Below the pieces are notes generated by a model. That model ran no database searches, was not told where the DNA came from, and was given only the letters and a program-made list of their open reading frames with translations. Below are positions 8,421 through 17,300 of a DNA stretch of 64,000 nucleotides, piece by piece. The stretch's first letter is position 1. Each line of letters starts with the position of its first letter. Origin of the DNA: DASSUW01 sp963811895. GTDB taxonomy: Bacteria > Actinomycetota > Thermoleophilia > Solirubrobacterales > Solirubrobacteraceae. The stretch spans positions 1 through 64,000 of the forward strand of contig CAWETE010000013.1 of NCBI GenBank assembly GCA_963811895.1, read 5' to 3'. The position numbers and the translations under genes are program-made.

Positions 8421-9191
8421 ATGACGACAGCATCCGCAGGACTCGACCAGGGGCTCGAGAGGAGCGGTGAGCCCGTCATCAGGGCCGCGGAGGTCACGAG
8501 GACCTACGGCGAGGGCGAGGCGGCGGTTCACGCCTTGCGCGGGGTGTCGCTCGACATCGAGCGCCACCGTCTGACCGCGGTGATGGGCCCGTCGGGCTCG
8601 GGCAAGTCCACGCTCATGCACATCCTGGCGGGCCTCGACCAGCCCGACAGCGGCACGGTCAGCATCGACGGGACGGAGATCACCGCGCTCGATGACGACG
8701 CGTTGACCAAGCTGCGGCGGAGCCACATCGGGTTCATCTTCCAGTTCTTCAACCTGCTCCCGATGCTCACCGCCGAGGAGAACATCCTCCTGCCGCTCGA
8801 GATCGCCGGGTCGCGCCCCGAAGCCGGGTGGCACGAAGAGGTGATGCAGAAGGTCGGGCTCACTGACCGGCGCACGCACCGCCCGGCCGAGCTCTCCGGC
8901 GGCCAGCAGCAGCGCGTGGCGGTCGCCCGCGCCGTCGTGTCCAAGCCCGTCGTCATGTTCGCCGACGAGCCGACCGGCAACCTGGACTCGCGGACGGGCG
9001 CGGAGATCCTCGGCCTGCTGCGCGACACGGTCGATTCGCTCGGCCAGACGACGGTGATGGTGACGCACGACCCGCAGGCGGCGGCGATCGCCGACCGGGT
9101 CCTCTTCCTCGACGACGGGAACATCGTGCGCGACCAGGCCGGCGTCACGGCGCACGAGATCCTGGCGACGATGGAAGAGCTGGCGGCGTAA
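8421..9191 (+). CDS. ABC transporter ATP-binding protein, MacB/LolD type
   Basis: This 256-residue ATPase powers the FtsX-type permease encoded next. Walker A is GPSGSGKST (about residues 56-64). A Q-loop lies in FIFQFFNLLPMLTAEEN, the signature is LSGGQQQR (about 158-165), Walker B is VVMFADEP (about 177-184), and the H-loop is in VMVTHD. The QFFNLLPMLTAEEN segment is typical of the MacB/LolD/FtsE subgroup, which moves lipids, lipoproteins or peptides or drives cell-wall enzymes. GGAGGAG lies nine bases before ATG 8421. Its stop overlaps the permease start by one base (TAATG), so the two are translationally coupled. The substrate is unknown. Confidence 0.93.
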   Translation: MTTASAGLDQGLERSGEPVIRAAEVTRTYGEGEAAVHALRGVSLDIERHRLTAVMGPSGSGKSTLMHILAGLDQPDSGTVSIDGTEITALDDDALTKLRRSHIGFIFQFFNLLPMLTAEENILLPLEIAGSRPEAGWHEEVMQKVGLTDRRTHRPAELSGGQQQRVAVARAVVSKPVVMFADEPTGNLDSRTGAEILGLLRDTVDSLGQTTVMVTHDPQAAAIADRVLFLDDGNIVRDQAGVTAHEILATMEELAA

Positions 9192-11767
9192 TGCGGCGGG
9201 TGGCGTTGAAGGGCCTCGCGTTCCGCAAGGTGCGCGCGCTGCTGACGGCGCTGGCCGTGGTGCTCGGGGTGGCGATGGTCAGCGGCACCTACGTCCTCAC
9301 GGACAGCATCCAGCGCGCGTTCGACGGGATCTTCACGGGCTCGTATGAGGACACGAGCGCCGTGATCTCGGGCAAGCAGGTCGTCGAGTTCTCGACCACC
9401 GGCAAGGCGACGGTGGAGGAGTCCCTCCTGGAGACGGTGCGAGGCGTCGAGGGCGTCCAGCAGGCGGAAGGCGCGATCTTCGACCTGCAGTCGGAGGGCA
9501 ACACGGTCAAGCTCTACAACGACGACGGCGAGGCGGCCGGCTCCAGCCAGGCTCCGTCGTTCGGGTTCGGCTTCGACGGCGGGGCCGATCGCTTCAATCC
9601 GCTTCAGCTCGTCGACGGGGAGTGGGCCGCAGGCTCGTCGCAGGTGGTGATCGACCAGGGCACGGCGAAGGATCAGGGCTGGGCGATCGGTGACCGCATC
9701 CAGGCCGCGGCCGAGGGGCCCGCGCAGGGGTTCACGGTCACGGGCATCGCGACCCTGGGTGACGTGGAGTCGCTCGGCGGCGCGACGCTCGCCGTCTTCG
9801 ACGTCGCCACGGCGCAGCAGCTGCTGAACAAGGAGGGACAGCTCGACACCATCTTCCTGGCGTCCGAGGAGGGCGTCACCCCCGAGCAGCTGACCGCGAA
9901 CATCGAGCCGGTGCTCCCCGCGAGCGCGCAGGTGCGCACCGGCGACCAGCAGGCCACCGCGGATTCCTCGGGCATCAGCGAGGGCGTCGACTTCATCCGG
10001 TACTTCCTGCTGGCCTTCGCGGCGATCGCGCTCGGCGTCGGCTCCTTCGTGATCTACAACACGCTCACGATCACCCTCGCGCAGCGCGTGCGGGAGTTCG
10101 CCACCCTGCGCACGCTCGGCGCGTCGCGAAGGCAGATCATGCGCTCCGTCCTGCTCGAAGGCTTCGCGTTGGGCGTGCTGGCGTCGCTGCTCGGCCTGTT
10201 CGGCGGTGTGGCGCTGGCCAAGGGGTTGAGCGCGGTCTTCGACGCCATGAACCTGTCGTTGCCGCAGGCGGGCATGGTCCTGGCCACGCGTACGATCGTC
10301 GTGTCGCTCGTGCTGGGCGTGGGCATCACCATGCTGGCCACGATCATCCCGGCCCGGCGCGCCATGGCCATCCCGCCGATCGCAGCCGTGCGGGAGGGCG
10401 CGACGCTGCCGCCCGGGCGCCTCACGCGACACGGCTGGCTGCGGCCGGTCACCGCGGTGATCGCGATCGCGTTGCTGGTCTGGGGCGCGGTCGGCGGACT
10501 CGACACCGGCACGTCGCTGCTCGTGACCGCGCTCGGCTGCGTGTTCATGTTCGTCGCCTTCTGGCTGGTCTCCTCGACTCTCGTGGTGCCCATCGCGGCC
10601 GCCGTCGGCGCGCCCTCCGAGCGGATCGCGGGCGCCGCGGGGCGGCTCGCGCTGCGCAACTCGCAGCGCAATCCGGTGCGCACCGCGCGCACCGCGGCCG
10701 CGCTGATGATCGGCCTCACGCTCGTCACGCTCGTCGCCACCCTCGGCGCCGGCATGCAGGGCACGGCCGAGGACTCGCTCGACAACCTCGTGGACGCCGA
10801 CTACGTGCTCACCTCCGAGAACGGCTACTCGACGTATCCAGCCGCCGCCGGCGAGGCCCTGGCCTCGGTCGACGGCGTGCAGATCGCCTCGAGCGTGCGC
10901 AGCGACAACGCGGTGGCGTTCGGCGAGGAGATCGGCGTCATGGGCATGGACCGCGACTCCGACGAGACCTTCAACGTGTTCCTGGTGGAGGGCAGCGAGC
11001 TGACGCCGGGAGCCCTGACGGGCGACCAGGCCATCGTCCGCGAGTCCTTCGCCGAGGCGCACGACCTCGCGATCGGCGACAAGTTCGAGATCACGACGGC
11101 CGCCGGCACCCCGATCGAGCTGACCGTGGCGTCGGTGCAGGCCCCTCGGTCGATCGACAAGCTCGAACCGCTGCTCGCGAAGGTCGCGATCCCTCAGGAG
11201 AAGTTCGACGAGGGCTTCCCCCGGCCGCGCAACCTGTTCACGTTCGTGGAGATGGACGGCGGCGCCACGCCGCAGAACACGGCCGCCCTGCGCAGCGCGC
11301 TGCAGGGCTTCCCCGACCTCGCGCTCGACACCGAGGAGGGCTGGGTGGACACGCGGGCGAGCGGCCTGAACCAGATCCTGAACCTGTTCTACGTCCTCCT
11401 CGCCCTGTCGGTGATCGTGAGCCTGTTCGGGATGGTCAACACGCTCATCCTGTCGGTGTTCGAGCGCACACGTGAGCTCGGGATGCTCCGCGCCGTCGGC
11501 ATGACCCGGCGCCAGGTGCGCCGCATGGTCCGCCAGGAGAGCGTGATCACCGCCTTGATCGGCGCAGCCGTCGGCCTGCCGCTCGGGCTGTTCCTGGCGG
11601 CGCTCGTCTCGAATGCGCTCAAGGACGAGGGGATCGGCTTCCAGGTCCCCTGGGGCCAGCTGGTGGCGTTCACGATCGTCGCGCTGATCGCCGGGGTGCT
11701 CGCCGCGATCGTCCCGGCACGACGCGCGGCGAAGCTCAATGTGCTGAGAGCGCTCCAGTACGAGTAG
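9191..11767 (+). CDS. FtsX-like ABC permease (large, two-FtsX-domain type)
   Basis: This 858-residue membrane protein partners with the upstream ATPase. There is one N-terminal membrane helix (about 10-32), an extracytoplasmic MacB-PCD-like domain (about 40-260), and an FtsX domain of three helices around residues 270-400 (YFLLAFAAIALGVGSFVIYNT). Two further helices lie near 410-470, then a second periplasmic-type domain (about 530-720) and a final FtsX domain (LNLFYVLLALSVIVSLFGMVNTLILSVFERTRELGMLRAVG). The double arrangement is typical of actinobacterial FtsX-like exporters of unknown substrate. The 3' end overlaps the convergent EamA gene by 32 bp. Confidence 0.92.
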   Translation: MRRVALKGLAFRKVRALLTALAVVLGVAMVSGTYVLTDSIQRAFDGIFTGSYEDTSAVISGKQVVEFSTTGKATVEESLLETVRGVEGVQQAEGAIFDLQSEGNTVKLYNDDGEAAGSSQAPSFGFGFDGGADRFNPLQLVDGEWAAGSSQVVIDQGTAKDQGWAIGDRIQAAAEGPAQGFTVTGIATLGDVESLGGATLAVFDVATAQQLLNKEGQLDTIFLASEEGVTPEQLTANIEPVLPASAQVRTGDQQATADSSGISEGVDFIRYFLLAFAAIALGVGSFVIYNTLTITLAQRVREFATLRTLGASRRQIMRSVLLEGFALGVLASLLGLFGGVALAKGLSAVFDAMNLSLPQAGMVLATRTIVVSLVLGVGITMLATIIPARRAMAIPPIAAVREGATLPPGRLTRHGWLRPVTAVIAIALLVWGAVGGLDTGTSLLVTALGCVFMFVAFWLVSSTLVVPIAAAVGAPSERIAGAAGRLALRNSQRNPVRTARTAAALMIGLTLVTLVATLGAGMQGTAEDSLDNLVDADYVLTSENGYSTYPAAAGEALASVDGVQIASSVRSDNAVAFGEEIGVMGMDRDSDETFNVFLVEGSELTPGALTGDQAIVRESFAEAHDLAIGDKFEITTAAGTPIELTVASVQAPRSIDKLEPLLAKVAIPQEKFDEGFPRPRNLFTFVEMDGGATPQNTAALRSALQGFPDLALDTEEGWVDTRASGLNQILNLFYVLLALSVIVSLFGMVNTLILSVFERTRELGMLRAVGMTRRQVRRMVRQESVITALIGAAVGLPLGLFLAALVSNALKDEGIGFQVPWGQLVAFTIVALIAGVLAAIVPARRAAKLNVLRALQYE

Positions 11768-12602
11768 GCGCCGAGCGCGTCTGGATCACGATGGCGGCGA
11801 TGACGATCGCGCCGCCGACGAGCGTGAGCGTGCTCGGGCGCTCGTTGAGCGCGAGCCACACCCACAGCGGCCCGAGCACGACCTCCAGCAGCGTGATCAG
11901 GCCCACCTGCGCGGCCGGGATCAGCCGCGCGCCGACCGTGAGCAGCGCCATGCCGAGCCCGATCTGGCCGATGCCGAGCGTCGCCAGCCAGAAGACGTCG
12001 TCGCCGTCGATCTCGCCGGGGCTGGCGAACGGGAGGAAGACGACGAAGAGGATCGCCTGCGACAGGCAGGTGGCGGGCGCCATCGAGACGTCGCTGCGCC
12101 AGCGGGTGATCACGATCATCGCCGCGAAGGCGAGCGCCGCGAGGAAGGAGAGGCCGTCGCCCGCCAGGCTGCCCTCGCCCGGGGCGCCGAGCATCACCGC
12201 GACGCCGGTCAGCGCCAGCGCCATCGCCAGGACCGTGCGCCGCGTGATCGCCTCGCCGAGCGTCACCCGCGCCAGCACGGCGGCGAGCACGGGGGCGACG
12301 GCCAGGATGAACAGCACGCGGGCCACGCTCGTGTGGTTGAGCGCGGCGATGAAGCTGCCCGAGGCGGTCGCGACGCACACGGCCACGGCGACGCCCGCGA
12401 GCCCGACGGACCTGAACGCCTGCACCACCCGGCCGTGCTCGACGACCGCCACGTAGACGAGCAGGGCAAGGCCCGCGAAGATCGCGCGGCCGAAGACCTG
12501 GGTCGGCGTGTCGAGCGTGAGCTGGCGCTGCAGCACGCCGGCGGTCGACCACGCGACCGCGGCCAGCGCGACGTAGATCTGGCCGCGGCGCTCGGCCGTC
12601 AA
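11736..12602 (-). CDS. EamA-family (DMT superfamily) transporter
   Basis: This protein of about 288 residues has ten hydrophobic segments in two EamA repeats. The first begins IYVALAAVAWSTAGVLQRQL, the second GLSFLAALAFAAMIVITRW, each ending with the conserved PV/LGE pattern (APVLAAVLARVTLGE; LEVVLGPLWVWLALNERPS). The family exports metabolites or drugs. The start is probably TTG 12602, overlapping the TGA stop of the flavin monooxygenase (AGTTGACGG), so it would be translationally coupled. No better start is visible in frame. The pairing suggests export of the monooxygenase product (inference). The 3' end overlaps the convergent FtsX permease gene. Confidence 0.8.
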   Translation of the reverse strand: MTAERRGQIYVALAAVAWSTAGVLQRQLTLDTPTQVFGRAIFAGLALLVYVAVVEHGRVVQAFRSVGLAGVAVAVCVATASGSFIAALNHTSVARVLFILAVAPVLAAVLARVTLGEAITRRTVLAMALALTGVAVMLGAPGEGSLAGDGLSFLAALAFAAMIVITRWRSDVSMAPATCLSQAILFVVFLPFASPGEIDGDDVFWLATLGIGQIGLGMALLTVGARLIPAAQVGLITLLEVVLGPLWVWLALNERPSTLTLVGGAIVIAAIVIQTRSAPTRTGALSAH

Positions 12603-14138
12603 CTCATGAGCGCTGTCGCGAGCGCGCGCGTGATCTCGTCGCGGTCCGCCGTACCGCGCCAGGCGACCACGCCGTCCGGGCGCACGAGCGCCGCCGAGCC
12701 GGCCATCAGCCCGTAGGCCTCGGCGAACCCCTCGGCGTCCACGACGTGCGAGCTCGCTCCGGGCGGGGCCCAGTCGTCGCCGCCCGCCGGGCGCAGGACG
12801 ACGAACCCGGACCCGAAGAGATCGAGCGTCGAGCGGCCCTCGGCGAGCCAGACGTGGGGCGCCCGGGTGCCCGGGCGGCCGTCGAGCTCCGACGGCGGGA
12901 GATGCAGGACGCCGTCGTCGTCCTCGCCGAGGATCGCCGGCGAGCGCGCGACGAGCCCGATCTCGAGCTCGATGTCCGGGACCGGCGGCTCCGCATCCTC
13001 GGTGCCGCGCTCGGGCACGACGCGCGTGGCGTAGCGCGTGTAGGCCTGCCGGACCATGAGCTCGCAGAGCGGCAGGCGCTCGGCCTCGTAGGTGTCGAGC
13101 AGGCCCGGCCCGGCCTCGCCCTTGACGACCGCGGCGAGCTTCCAGGCGAGGTTGTGCGCGTCCTGGACGCCGGTGTTGCCGCCGAAGCCGCCGTTGGGCG
13201 GCACGACGTGCGCGGCGTCGCCCGCCAGGAACACGCGGCCCGCGCGGAGGCGCTCGGCGCAGTTCGCCTCCGCCTGCCAGGGAGCGATGTCGACGAGCTC
13301 CATCGGGAGGTCGGTCCCGATCGCCGTGCGCAGGTACTCCAGCGCGCGCTCCGGCGTCAATCCCTCCTGCACGTCGACGGCCGAGTCCTGCGTGACGTCC
13401 GCGCCGACCGTGTTGATCACGAGGAAGCCGGTGCCGCCGGTCCGGTCGAGCCGGAAGAAGCCGCGCAGCTCGGGGTTGTGCACGTAGAAGACGCCCTGGT
13501 TGCGGTCGCGCAGCAGGTCGGCGCAGTCGGCGCGGAAGTAGATCGTGATGCTGCGCGAGAGCTGACCGTAGCCGCGCATGCCGATGCCGAGCTGCCCGCG
13601 CATCGGGCTCCGGTTGCCGTCCGCCGCCACGACGTAGCGCGCCCGGACCTCGCTCTCGTCCCCGGAGTCCAGGTCGCGCAGCGTGACGGTCACGCCCGTC
13701 GTCGTCCTGCGCGAGGCCGATCGCCTCCGTCCGGTTGCGCACCGTCGCCCCGAGCTCGACCGCGCGCTCGTGCAGCAGCGGCTCCAGCGCGTCCTGGTTG
13801 ATGAAGACGCGCACGGTCGGGCTGAACCCCTCGACGCCCTCGTTGAGCTCCTTGACGTAGGTGGCGATCTCCCGCCCGGCCAGCGACTCGACGGCGACGA
13901 TGCCGCCCGTCGCGCTGTACGTCTCCAGCGACTTCGCTCGCACGCGCTCCTCGAGCCCGAGCTGCCGCAGCAGCTCCATCGTCCGCAGCTGGAAGTGACC
14001 CGCGCGCGGATGGATCGCGGTGCCGGCATGGCGCTCCACGGACAGCGACGGCACGCCGTGGTGGCCGAGCAGCATGGCCGTCGTCAGGCCCACCAGGCTG
14101 CCGCCGACGATCAGGACCGGGAAGTCCTCGTGAGGCAT
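12599..14138 (-). pseudogene. FAD-dependent aromatic monooxygenase (PheA/TetX-like), one-base frameshift
   Basis: This is a class A flavoprotein hydroxylase of about 512 residues, using NAD(P)H and O2 on an aromatic or polyketide substrate. Starting at ATG 14138, the FAD-binding loop is seen in VLIVGGSLVGLTTAMLLGHHG. The frame breaks after AQDDDG. The sequence continues in another frame with VTVTLRDLDSGDESEVRARYVVAADGNRS, then the second FAD motif GDAAHVVPPNGGFGGNTGVQDAHNLAWKLA and a thioredoxin-like C-terminal domain. One surplus C in CCC at 13695-13697 (plus strand) explains the break, and removing it restores the protein. A sequencing error is therefore likely. It is coupled to the EamA transporter. 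Confidence 0.85.
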
Positions 14139-14268
14139 TGAGCGACGGTATCGGACCGCGTAAGTCGCGCGTAAGCGCTCTTTCAGTGCGCGACCGTGCG
14201 TCGCGCCGCTCGGCGCGCCCGCGCCGCCTGTCAGCGGGAGGCCGTGTGCCTGCGCAAGGTGCGGCGTG

Positions 14269-15612
14269 TCATCTGACCCGCAGCTTCGCCGGGGCGTAGC
14301 CCGGCGCGCTCGCCTTCGCCCTCGCCCGCTTGAAAGGAAGCGTGACGCGGCCCTTGGCGTTCGTCCGGCCGGAGCGGCCGGCCAGGCGGACCGTCGCGCC
14401 GCGCACGGGGTCGCCCGCGTCGGTGACCGTGAACGTGACAGCCGCGAAGCGCCTGCGTGCCTCCAGCTTCAGCCCCGGGCGGATCCGCTTCACGTACGTC
14501 GCGCCGCCGGACGTGTTGCCGGTGCCGAACAGGGCGAGGATGTCGAGCCCGCTCGAGGTGGCGCTGGCGTCGACCGAGTAGGTCGAGTGCGCGCCGCGCA
14601 CGGCGCCGGCGTCGACCGGCGCGCCGAACCGGGTTCCCTCGGGGTTCGAGCGCGCCGCGAGCACGCGCGGCTCGCCGAACGTCCCGTCGCTCCACACGGC
14701 CCACACGCGGCCCTTGCCGTCGGCGGCCAGCGTGACCTGCGAGTTCGCGTCGGTGCGCGCGAGCAGCGTCGCGGAGCCCGCGCCGACGCGCCACACCCGG
14801 ACGCGGTTGGCGGTCGGGTAGCCGAGCGCGTAGCCGACGTAGAAGCCGCCGCTCTTGGCGCGCGCGACGATCGGCGTCTTCGAGACCGTGCCGCCGCCGA
14901 CCATCACCTGGCTGCCGGGCATCGTCATCGCCGCTCCGGCGGGGGAGCCGTCCGCGTTCACGCCCTGTGCGACGACGCCGCGGCGCGCGCTGCCGCTCGA
15001 GAACCACGCCATCATCGCCCGGCCGCCGGCGTCGGAGGCGAGCCCGGGCCCGTAGCCGTAGGTCCCGAGCGGAGCCTGGTAGTCGACGTTGGGCATCGCC
15101 GGGTCGAGCCCCGAGTGCACCCACGTGCCGAGCGTCCCCGCCCACGCCTGCAGCACCGCGCCGTTCGGCAGCGTGGTCGCGGCGGCGTCGCTGCCGTAGG
15201 CCTGCGCGCCGCGCGGGATGATCGAGCCGGGCGTGAGCTGCCAGCTGATGCCGCCGTCGGTCGAGAGAGCCGTGTTGAGGTCCTGGTTCGGGTCGCTCGA
15301 GTCGGTCGAGCGGATGGCGCCCCAGACGACGCGGATGCCGCCCGGGACCGCGGTCAGCGCGGCGTCCATGTGGCCGGTCCAGCCACTCTGGATCGGCGAC
15401 GTGGCGCCGATCTTCCCGTTGCTCCCGATCGCCGTGTGGAGCAGGTCGCCGTCCTTGTGCCAGGCCACGTGCAGGACGCCGTTGCTCGTGCGGACGAGGC
15501 CGACCTGGTCGATGCTCGCGCCGCCCGAGGCGGTGACCTGGCGCCAAGGCGCGGCGTCGGCCGCGGATGGCGCAACCAGCGCGAGCACGACCGCGAGGAT
15601 CAGCCTTTTCAC
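14269..15612 (-). CDS. Secreted sialidase-fold-like beta-propeller protein
   Basis: This is a 447-residue protein from GTG 15612. A signal peptide covers residues 1-21 (MKRLILAVVLALVAPSAADA, then APW). The body has repeating strands with Asp/Gly/Ser turns such as GVLHVAWHKDGDLLHTAIG, NTALSTDGGISWQL and GKGRVWAVWSDGTFG, resembling BNR/Asp-box propellers of exo-sialidases. The catalytic arginine triad of true sialidases cannot be assigned, so a binding or scaffold role is as likely. The last 80 residues (FTVTDAGDPVRGATVRLAGRSGRTNAKG) form a carboxypeptidase-regulatory-like beta domain common in secreted actinobacterial proteins. It is monocistronic. Confidence 0.75.
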   Translation of the reverse strand: MKRLILAVVLALVAPSAADAAPWRQVTASGGASIDQVGLVRTSNGVLHVAWHKDGDLLHTAIGSNGKIGATSPIQSGWTGHMDAALTAVPGGIRVVWGAIRSTDSSDPNQDLNTALSTDGGISWQLTPGSIIPRGAQAYGSDAAATTLPNGAVLQAWAGTLGTWVHSGLDPAMPNVDYQAPLGTYGYGPGLASDAGGRAMMAWFSSGSARRGVVAQGVNADGSPAGAAMTMPGSQVMVGGGTVSKTPIVARAKSGGFYVGYALGYPTANRVRVWRVGAGSATLLARTDANSQVTLAADGKGRVWAVWSDGTFGEPRVLAARSNPEGTRFGAPVDAGAVRGAHSTYSVDASATSSGLDILALFGTGNTSGGATYVKRIRPGLKLEARRRFAAVTFTVTDAGDPVRGATVRLAGRSGRTNAKGRVTLPFKRARAKASAPGYAPAKLRVR

Positions 15613-15621
15613 GTGCGGAGA

Positions 15622-16173
15622 CTAACCGCTTTTCGGACCGTAGCTGAGGTTCAGCACGCCGGACTCGAACGTCTGGGAGCGCAGGAGCTCGAGCGGGGTG
15701 GTCGGGTCGTCGGGCGGGAACAGGCGGGCGAGGCCGCCGCCGACGGCGATCGGGTGCACGAGCAGGTTGAGCTCGTCGAGCAGGCCCTCGCGCAGCAGCC
15801 AGCGCACGGTGGTCGCGCTGCCGGACATGGTGATGTCGCCGCCGTCCTCGGCCTTCAGGGCGGCGAGCCTTTCCGCCGCCTCGTCGCCCTTGATGAGCTC
15901 CGAGTTCTCCCACTCGGCCGCCTGCAGGCTGCTGGAGACGACGTACTTCTTGGTGCCGTTCATGACGTCGCCGAACGGCTCGTCGGCGTGCTCGGGCCAG
16001 TACGCGGCCCACTCCTCGTAGAGGACGCGGCCCATGAGCATGGCGTCCGTGTCGGCGAAGCCGGCGCCGACCGCGGCGCCCATCTCGTCGTCGAAGTACG
16101 GGAAGTGCCACTTGTCGGGCGCCTCGACGACGCCGTCGAGGGAGATGAAGAAGTTCGACTTGATCTTGCGCAC
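15622..16173 (-). CDS. Dihydrofolate-reductase family protein (RibD C-terminal domain)
   Basis: This 183-residue protein has the family N-terminus KIKSNFFISLDGVVEAPDKWHFPYF, a central DAMLMGRVLYEEWAAYWPEH, the strand KYVVSSSL, and the NADPH-site segment DITMSGSATTVRWLLREGLLDEL. It ends near LLVHPIAVGGGLARLFP. It is the last gene of an ArsR-SRPBCC-reductase set, starting 22 bp after the SRPBCC gene at GTG 16173. This three-gene order is common in actinobacteria and probably forms a small detoxification or redox unit under the ArsR regulator (inference). The true substrate is unknown. Confidence 0.87.
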   Translation of the reverse strand: MRKIKSNFFISLDGVVEAPDKWHFPYFDDEMGAAVGAGFADTDAMLMGRVLYEEWAAYWPEHADEPFGDVMNGTKKYVVSSSLQAAEWENSELIKGDEAAERLAALKAEDGGDITMSGSATTVRWLLREGLLDELNLLVHPIAVGGGLARLFPPDDPTTPLELLRSQTFESGVLNLSYGPKSG

Positions 16174-16195
16174 GCGGCGCCTCCTGGCTGTGTGG

Positions 16196-16660
16196 TCACG
16201 AAAGCAGGGCGTCCATCTGGCCGACCGACACCGGGAAGACGTCGAACGCGCCCCAGCGCTCGAGGTCCTCCATGTGCTGCGGGGACTCGAACTGGAAGCG
16301 CAGGTGCATCCGCGTGCCCGCGCCCTGCTCGGCGAGCCGCACCCGCACCGTCGTGATCGGCGTCTTCTCGTGGGCGAAGCCGTCGGTGAACTCGAGGCTC
16401 GTCGGCGGCTCGACGGACTCCACGCGCCACCAGCCGTACGACCGCTCGCCGTCGGGACCGGTCATGAAGTAGCTGACCTCGGCGCCGGGGGCGAGCTCGT
16501 GCCGCTCGAACGTCGATGGGTGGGTCGGCGGCCCCCACCAGCGCTCGAGCTTCCGCGGGTCGGCCCACAGCTCCCACACCCGCTCGATCGGGGCGTCGAA
16601 CTCGGCGACGATCGTCAGGCTGAGGTCATCGACGTCCTTCTCGACGCTGACGATGCTCAT
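16196..16660 (-). CDS. SRPBCC (AHSA1-type) ligand-binding protein
   Basis: This 154-residue protein has the SRPBCC hot-dog/helix-grip pattern: FDAPIERVWELWADPRKLERWWGPPTHPSTF, then YFMTGPDGERSYGWWRVESVEPP, TTVRVRLAEQGAGTRMHLRF, and the C-terminal helix ERWGAFDVFPVSVGQMDALL. Family members bind hydrophobic ligands in a deep cavity, and AHSA1-like members in ArsR operons have unknown ligands. The ATG at 16660 overlaps the stop of the ArsR gene (ATGA), so translation is coupled. Confidence 0.9.
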   Translation of the reverse strand: MSIVSVEKDVDDLSLTIVAEFDAPIERVWELWADPRKLERWWGPPTHPSTFERHELAPGAEVSYFMTGPDGERSYGWWRVESVEPPTSLEFTDGFAHEKTPITTVRVRLAEQGAGTRMHLRFQFESPQHMEDLERWGAFDVFPVSVGQMDALLS

Positions 16661-16965
16661 AGGAGGCCGGCCATCCGCTCCACGCGTCCGCGCCAGGCCG
16701 TCTCGAGCTCGTCGAGCGCCCGCCGCGCCCGCCCGACGGCGCCGCCGTCGGTGTGCACGAGCTGCTCCCGGCCGCGCCGCTCCTTGGTGACCAGCCCGGC
16801 CTGCTCCAGCACCGCGACGTGCTTCTGCACCGCCGCGAAGCTCATCGGGTACGCGTCGGCGAGCCGCGACACCGAGTGCTCGCTCCGGATGCAGCGGTCG
16901 AGGATGTCGCGCCGCGTGGCGTCGGAGAGCGCGTGGAACACGCGGTCCAGGTCATCTACAACCAT
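16657..16965 (-). CDS. ArsR-family winged-helix repressor of the SRPBCC operon
   Basis: This 102-residue protein has a winged helix-turn-helix: RVFHALSDATRRDILDRCIRSEHSVSRLADAYPMSFAAVQKHVAVLEQAGLV, then the wing KERRGREQLVH. No cysteine metal site of the ArsR/SmtB type is visible, matching the non-metal subgroup found upstream of AHSA1 genes. The start ATG 16965 lies inside an 18-bp perfect inverted repeat (TACAACC-ATTC-GGTTGTA), probably its own operator, so strong autoregulation is expected. It heads the operon SRPBCC then reductase. Confidence 0.92.
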   Translation of the reverse strand: MVVDDLDRVFHALSDATRRDILDRCIRSEHSVSRLADAYPMSFAAVQKHVAVLEQAGLVTKERRGREQLVHTDGGAVGRARRALDELETAWRGRVERMAGLL

Positions 16966-16974
16966 TCGGTTGTA
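16957..16974. promoter_or_regulatory. Candidate ArsR operator overlapping the start codon
   Basis: A perfect inverted repeat TACAACC-N4-GGTTGTA covers the ATG of the ArsR gene on the minus strand. The arm and spacer geometry suits a winged-helix dimer. A similar arrangement occurs at the other ArsR-SRPBCC pair (50795-50810). Confidence 0.6.
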
Positions 16975-16984
16975 CGTTATCGGG

Positions 16985-17176
16985 TCAGAGCTGCCGGGAC
17001 GACCAGAGCAGCGCGGCGAGCACGATCGACACGACGCTCACCGCCAATCCCACGATCCAGCCGGCGACGTCCTGGCCGACGAGGACGGCTCCGATCAACA
17101 CGCCGATGCCCACGATGCCACCGGTCGCGATCATCCGCATGAACGCCGCGCTCGACCCCGGTCCGCCGGCGCTCAC
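16985..17176 (-). CDS. Small two-helix membrane protein
   Basis: This is a 63-residue protein from GTG 17176. There are two hydrophobic helices, about 15-34 (MIATGGIVGIGVLIGAVLVG) and 39-60 (AGWIVGLAVSVVSIVLAALLW), joined by a short turn QDVA. No known family is recognised. It lies 19 bp upstream of the ArsR gene on the same strand, but the operator between them suggests separate transcription. Confidence 0.6.
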   Translation of the reverse strand: MSAGGPGSSAAFMRMIATGGIVGIGVLIGAVLVGQDVAGWIVGLAVSVVSIVLAALLWSSRQL

Positions 17177-17300
17177 GGCCCGGGACCATGCCCTGAGGCT
17201 TTTCCGTCCGACGTGATTCCCGCTCGCGGAAGCCGAGACTCGCGAGCGGCCTCAGGGGTGTCGTCCGGCGTCATGCGCGCAGTCTACGGCGCGTCGTCGT

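Noticed and set aside
8528..11062. Long minus-strand frame (844 residues) opposite the exporter genes
   Set aside because: It is antisense to clearly real ABC and FtsX genes and its translation is His/Arg/Glu-rich low-complexity sequence typical of mirror frames in GC-rich DNA.
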